Of a DNA stretch of 17,390 nt, positions 15,650-17,390 are shown one piece after another. This DNA is from Betaproteobacteria bacterium. GTDB lineage: Bacteria > Pseudomonadota > Gammaproteobacteria > Burkholderiales > Burkholderiaceae. Under the pieces are notes generated by a model. It was given only the letters and a program-made list of their open reading frames with translations, searched no databases and was not told the DNA's origin. Location of the stretch: contig RFXC01000075.1 of the NCBI GenBank assembly GCA_009921765.1, positions 1 through 17,390 on the forward strand, read 5' to 3'. Each line of letters opens with the position of its first letter. Within the stretch, counting starts at the first letter, position 1. Made by a program: the position numbers and the translations under genes.

Positions 15650-15677
15650 GTATAGCTCCTTGATCGGGATCAGCCCG

Positions 15678-15705
15678 AGTATGCCAAAGCCTTGCGCGCA
15701 GACAA
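15678..15705 (-). promoter_or_regulatory. Weak candidate promoter for the Bug gene
   Basis: On the minus strand TTGTCT (15705-15700) and CATACT (15683-15678) are separated by 16 bp, each matching the sigma70 consensus at about four of six positions. They lie in the 141-nt gap between ttuC and the Bug gene, about 30 nt before the ATG. Read-through from ttuC is an alternative. Confidence 0.3.
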
Positions 15706-15719
15706 GCGTCGTACGCGAA

Positions 15720-15744
15720 CGGGCGCCGGAAGGTCTTGCGCCCG
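15720..15744. terminator. Hairpin downstream of the ttuC-like gene
   Basis: CGGGCGC (15720-15726) and GCGCCCG (15738-15744) form a perfect 7-bp stem with an 11-base loop, 47 nt past the stop of the ttuC-like gene. On the minus strand it is followed only by TTCG, so it is at best a weak intrinsic terminator. It may partly separate ttuC from the Bug gene. Confidence 0.4.
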
Positions 15745-15790
15745 ATCAAGCCCCGCGAAGCCGCCCCGGCATTGAAAGCGGCCCCCGGGT

Positions 15791-16858
15791 TCAGCTCCGC
15801 AGGGCCGCCTCGATGGCGCGGCCCACGTCCACGGTGCCGGCGGTGCCGCCCATGTCAGGGGTACGAGGTCCGCCCGCAGTGACGGTTTCGATGGCACGCA
15901 CGATTGCGTCATGGGCCGCCGGATAGCCCAGGTGATCGAGCATCATCGCGCCGCACCAGATCTGGCCGATCGGATTGGCGACGCCGCGGCCGGCGATATC
16001 AGGCGCCGACCCATGAACCGGCTCGAACAGCGACGGGAACTTCCGCTCCGGGTTGATGTTGCCCGATGGCGCGATGGCGATGGTGCCGGTGCAGGCGGGC
16101 CCCAGATCGGACAGGATGTCGCCGAACAGATTGCTCGCAACAACCACGTCGAACCAGTGGGGATTGCGGACGAAGTGCGCGGTGAGAATATCGATGTGGA
16201 ATTTGTCGAGCGCGACGTCCGGGTAAGCGGCGCTCATTTCCGCTACCCGCTCATCCCAGTAGGGCATGGAGATGAAGATGCCGTTCGATTTGGTCGCCGA
16301 CGTGAGCTTGCGACGCGGCCGGCGGCGGGCCAGTTCGAATGCATAGCGCAGTACCCGGTCGACGCCAGTGCGGGTAAACACCGACTCCTGAAGCACGAAT
16401 TCGCGCTCGGTGCCGGCGAACATCTTGCCGCCCACAGATGAGTATTCGCCCTCGGTGTTTTCGCGGACCACGTAAAAATCGATCTCGCCGGGCTTCCGGT
16501 CGGCGAGCGGGCACGGCACACCGCGCATCAGGCGGACCGGCCTCAGATTGATGTACTGATCGAATTCACGCCGCATCAGGAGGAGCGACCCCCAGAGGGA
16601 AATATGGTCGGGCACGGTTGCCGGCCAGCCCACCGCGCCGTAGAAGATCGCGTCATGCCCGCCGATTTTTTCCTTCCAGTCGGCCGGCATCATCTGGCCG
16701 TGCTTGGCGTAGTAGTCGCAACTGGCGAAATCGAAGTGATCGAATCGCAGGTCGATGCCAAATTGCCGGGCTGCGGCGTCAAGGACGCGCAAGCCCTCTG
16801 GAACAACTTCCTTGCCGATCCCGTCGCCGGGGAGCACTGCGATGCGGTGGGTAGTCAT
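15791..16858 (-). CDS. ttuC: Tartrate/D-malate dehydrogenase (isocitrate/isopropylmalate dehydrogenase superfamily)
   Basis: NAD- and metal-dependent beta-decarboxylating dehydrogenase of 355 residues. Members of this group act on tartrate, D-malate and 3-isopropylmalate. Visible are IAVLPGDGIGKEV (6-18), RREFDQYINLRP (96-107) with substrate-contacting Arg, VRENTEGEYSSVGG (131-144) with Arg132 and Tyr139, Lys190 in TSATKSNG, Asp223 in HIDI, the metal-binding Asp247 and Asp251 in NLFGDILSDLGP, and the NAD-binding HGSAPDIAGRGVANP (282-296). ISLWGSLLLMRREFDQYINLRP and the early GAVGWP resemble TtuC/DmlA more than LeuB. The start is the ATG of MTTHRIAVLPG; in-frame sequence further upstream crosses a divergent gene. 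The glycerate kinase two genes downstream supports a tartrate-to-glycerate route, but D-malate is an equally possible substrate. Confidence 0.88.
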   Translation of the reverse strand: MTTHRIAVLPGDGIGKEVVPEGLRVLDAAARQFGIDLRFDHFDFASCDYYAKHGQMMPADWKEKIGGHDAIFYGAVGWPATVPDHISLWGSLLLMRREFDQYINLRPVRLMRGVPCPLADRKPGEIDFYVVRENTEGEYSSVGGKMFAGTEREFVLQESVFTRTGVDRVLRYAFELARRRPRRKLTSATKSNGIFISMPYWDERVAEMSAAYPDVALDKFHIDILTAHFVRNPHWFDVVVASNLFGDILSDLGPACTGTIAIAPSGNINPERKFPSLFEPVHGSAPDIAGRGVANPIGQIWCGAMMLDHLGYPAAHDAIVRAIETVTAGGPRTPDMGGTAGTVDVGRAIEAALRS

Positions 16859-17021
16859 CTTGGGATTCCATGAGCCGGTTCTGAAAGTCCGCCATCGTAC
16901 CCGCCCGCGCGAGCAGGCGCCCGCTGCCGGGCCCACTTTTTCCCCTGCTCTGGGCAGGGCCGCCGAAGCCCCGTAAACTCTGCTCCCGGCGCATATCCGA
17001 CTGCCATCAAGGAGACTTTTC
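16859..17021. promoter_or_regulatory. Divergent intergenic region between ttuC-like and aapJ-like genes
   Basis: This 163-bp gap should hold two outward promoters. For the plus-strand gene TGGGCA (16951-16956) and TAAACT (16974-16979) are 17 bp apart, each about four of six to consensus, and AAGGAG lies seven bases before the ATG. For the minus-strand gene TACGAT (16899-16894) is a possible -10 with no good -35. I see no clear operator palindrome. Confidence 0.3.
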
Positions 17022-17390
17022 ATGTTTCGAACTCTGGCGAAAACCATCGCCCTAGCGGCCGCGCTTGCGGCGCCCGCCGTGGCGCTGGCAGGCCCCACCG
17101 TCGATGCAATCAAACAGCGCGGCGCCCTTCGCTGCGGCGTCAATACCGGACTCCTGGGCTTTTCCGCGCCCGACAGCGCAGGCCGCTGGAACGGCATCGA
17201 TGCCGACTTCTGCCGTGCGGTTGCCACCGCCATCCTGGGCGACCCCACCAAGGTTCAATACGTACCCACCAACGCGCAGACCCGCTTCACGGCGCTCCAG
17301 TCGGGGGAAATCGACCTGCTGTCGCGCAACACCACCTGGACCTCCTCGCGCGACTCCACCCTGGGATCGGTCTTTGCCGGCACGCTGTTC
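17022..17390 (+). CDS. aapJ: General L-amino-acid ABC transporter periplasmic binding protein (AapJ/BztA type), N-terminal part
   Basis: First 123 codons of a family 3 solute-binding protein; the gene runs off the right edge. The start ATG has AAGGAG at the right distance. A signal peptide is evident (MFRTLAKTIALAAALAAPAVALA, cleavage after ALA at about 23). The mature part begins GPTVDAIKQRGALRCGVNTG, then GFSAPDSAGRWNGIDADFCRAVA, KVQYVPTNAQTRFTALQSGE and DLLSRNTTWTSSRD. The last motif, with SRNTTWT, is typical of AapJ/BztA rather than of the GltI or HisJ groups. The permease and ATPase genes would be expected beyond the window. Confidence 0.92.
   Translation, partial: MFRTLAKTIALAAALAAPAVALAGPTVDAIKQRGALRCGVNTGLLGFSAPDSAGRWNGIDADFCRAVATAILGDPTKVQYVPTNAQTRFTALQSGEIDLLSRNTTWTSSRDSTLGSVFAGTLF

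Noticed and set aside
14597..15655. Plus-strand open frame of 352 codons opposite the Bug gene
   Set aside because: The minus-strand gene has a signal peptide and family motifs; the plus frame is a shadow.
16859..17251. N-terminal extension of the tartrate dehydrogenase by 131 residues
   Set aside because: The extension would cross a divergent gene with its own Shine-Dalgarno and signal peptide; the family N-terminus begins at the ATG at 16858.
1..17390. Mobile elements, CRISPR arrays, phage or toxin-antitoxin genes
   Set aside because: No terminal inverted repeats, transposase or integrase motifs, regularly spaced repeats or small paired genes were found; gene content is housekeeping plus organic-acid metabolism.

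Overview
The window is high-GC DNA from a Gram-negative bacterium, most likely a betaproteobacterium of the order Burkholderiales. The reasons are the meso-diaminopimelate-type MurE, the gene sizes and order of the division and cell wall (dcw) cluster, a class A RNase P RNA immediately upstream of mraZ, and a Bug-type (TctC) periplasmic receptor, a family greatly expanded in Burkholderiales. The assignment is inference from gene content; no 16S rRNA gene is present.

Region 1 (1-9847, minus strand) is the proximal half of the dcw cluster, transcribed leftwards as mraZ, rsmH, ftsL, ftsI, murE, murF, mraY, murD and ftsW (cut by the window edge). Most neighbours overlap by 1-8 nt or lie within 20 nt, so this is one translationally coupled operon. 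A sigma70-like promoter followed by four 10-bp-phased MraZ-box-like repeats precedes mraZ. The products make UDP-MurNAc-pentapeptide (MurE, MurF, MurD), lipid I (MraY) and the septal synthase with its scaffold (FtsW, FtsI, FtsL). The striking exception is rsmH: its 5' and 3' parts are in different frames and about 80 nt around the SAM-binding acidic motif are absent, so as written it is broken.

Region 2 (9848-10497) holds rnpB on the plus strand, divergent from mraZ, with a complete P1 and P4. P4 shows a compensated base-pair change next to the bulged U.

Region 3 (10489-16858, minus strand) reads, in transcription order, ttuC-like tartrate/D-malate dehydrogenase, a Bug solute receptor, an MOFRL-family glycerate 2-kinase, pyrC (dihydroorotase), a DUF3025 protein and a D-erythronate dehydrogenase-like SDR. 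Apart from the two gaps (ttuC to Bug, glycerate kinase to pyrC) these genes overlap by 4-11 nt. Dehydrogenase, receptor and kinase suggest C4 sugar-acid (tartrate/erythronate) use by way of glycerate; pyrC is housekeeping. A perfect 10-bp inverted repeat sits in the pyrC leader.

Region 4 (16859-17390) is a divergent intergenic region followed by the start of a general L-amino-acid ABC transporter binding protein (AapJ/BztA type) on the plus strand, cut by the window edge.

I see no tRNA, insertion sequence, phage gene, CRISPR array or defence system. Most of the window is ordinary housekeeping sequence. The items most worth a second look are the disrupted rsmH, the mraZ operator, the P4 covariation in rnpB and the pyrC leader hairpin.
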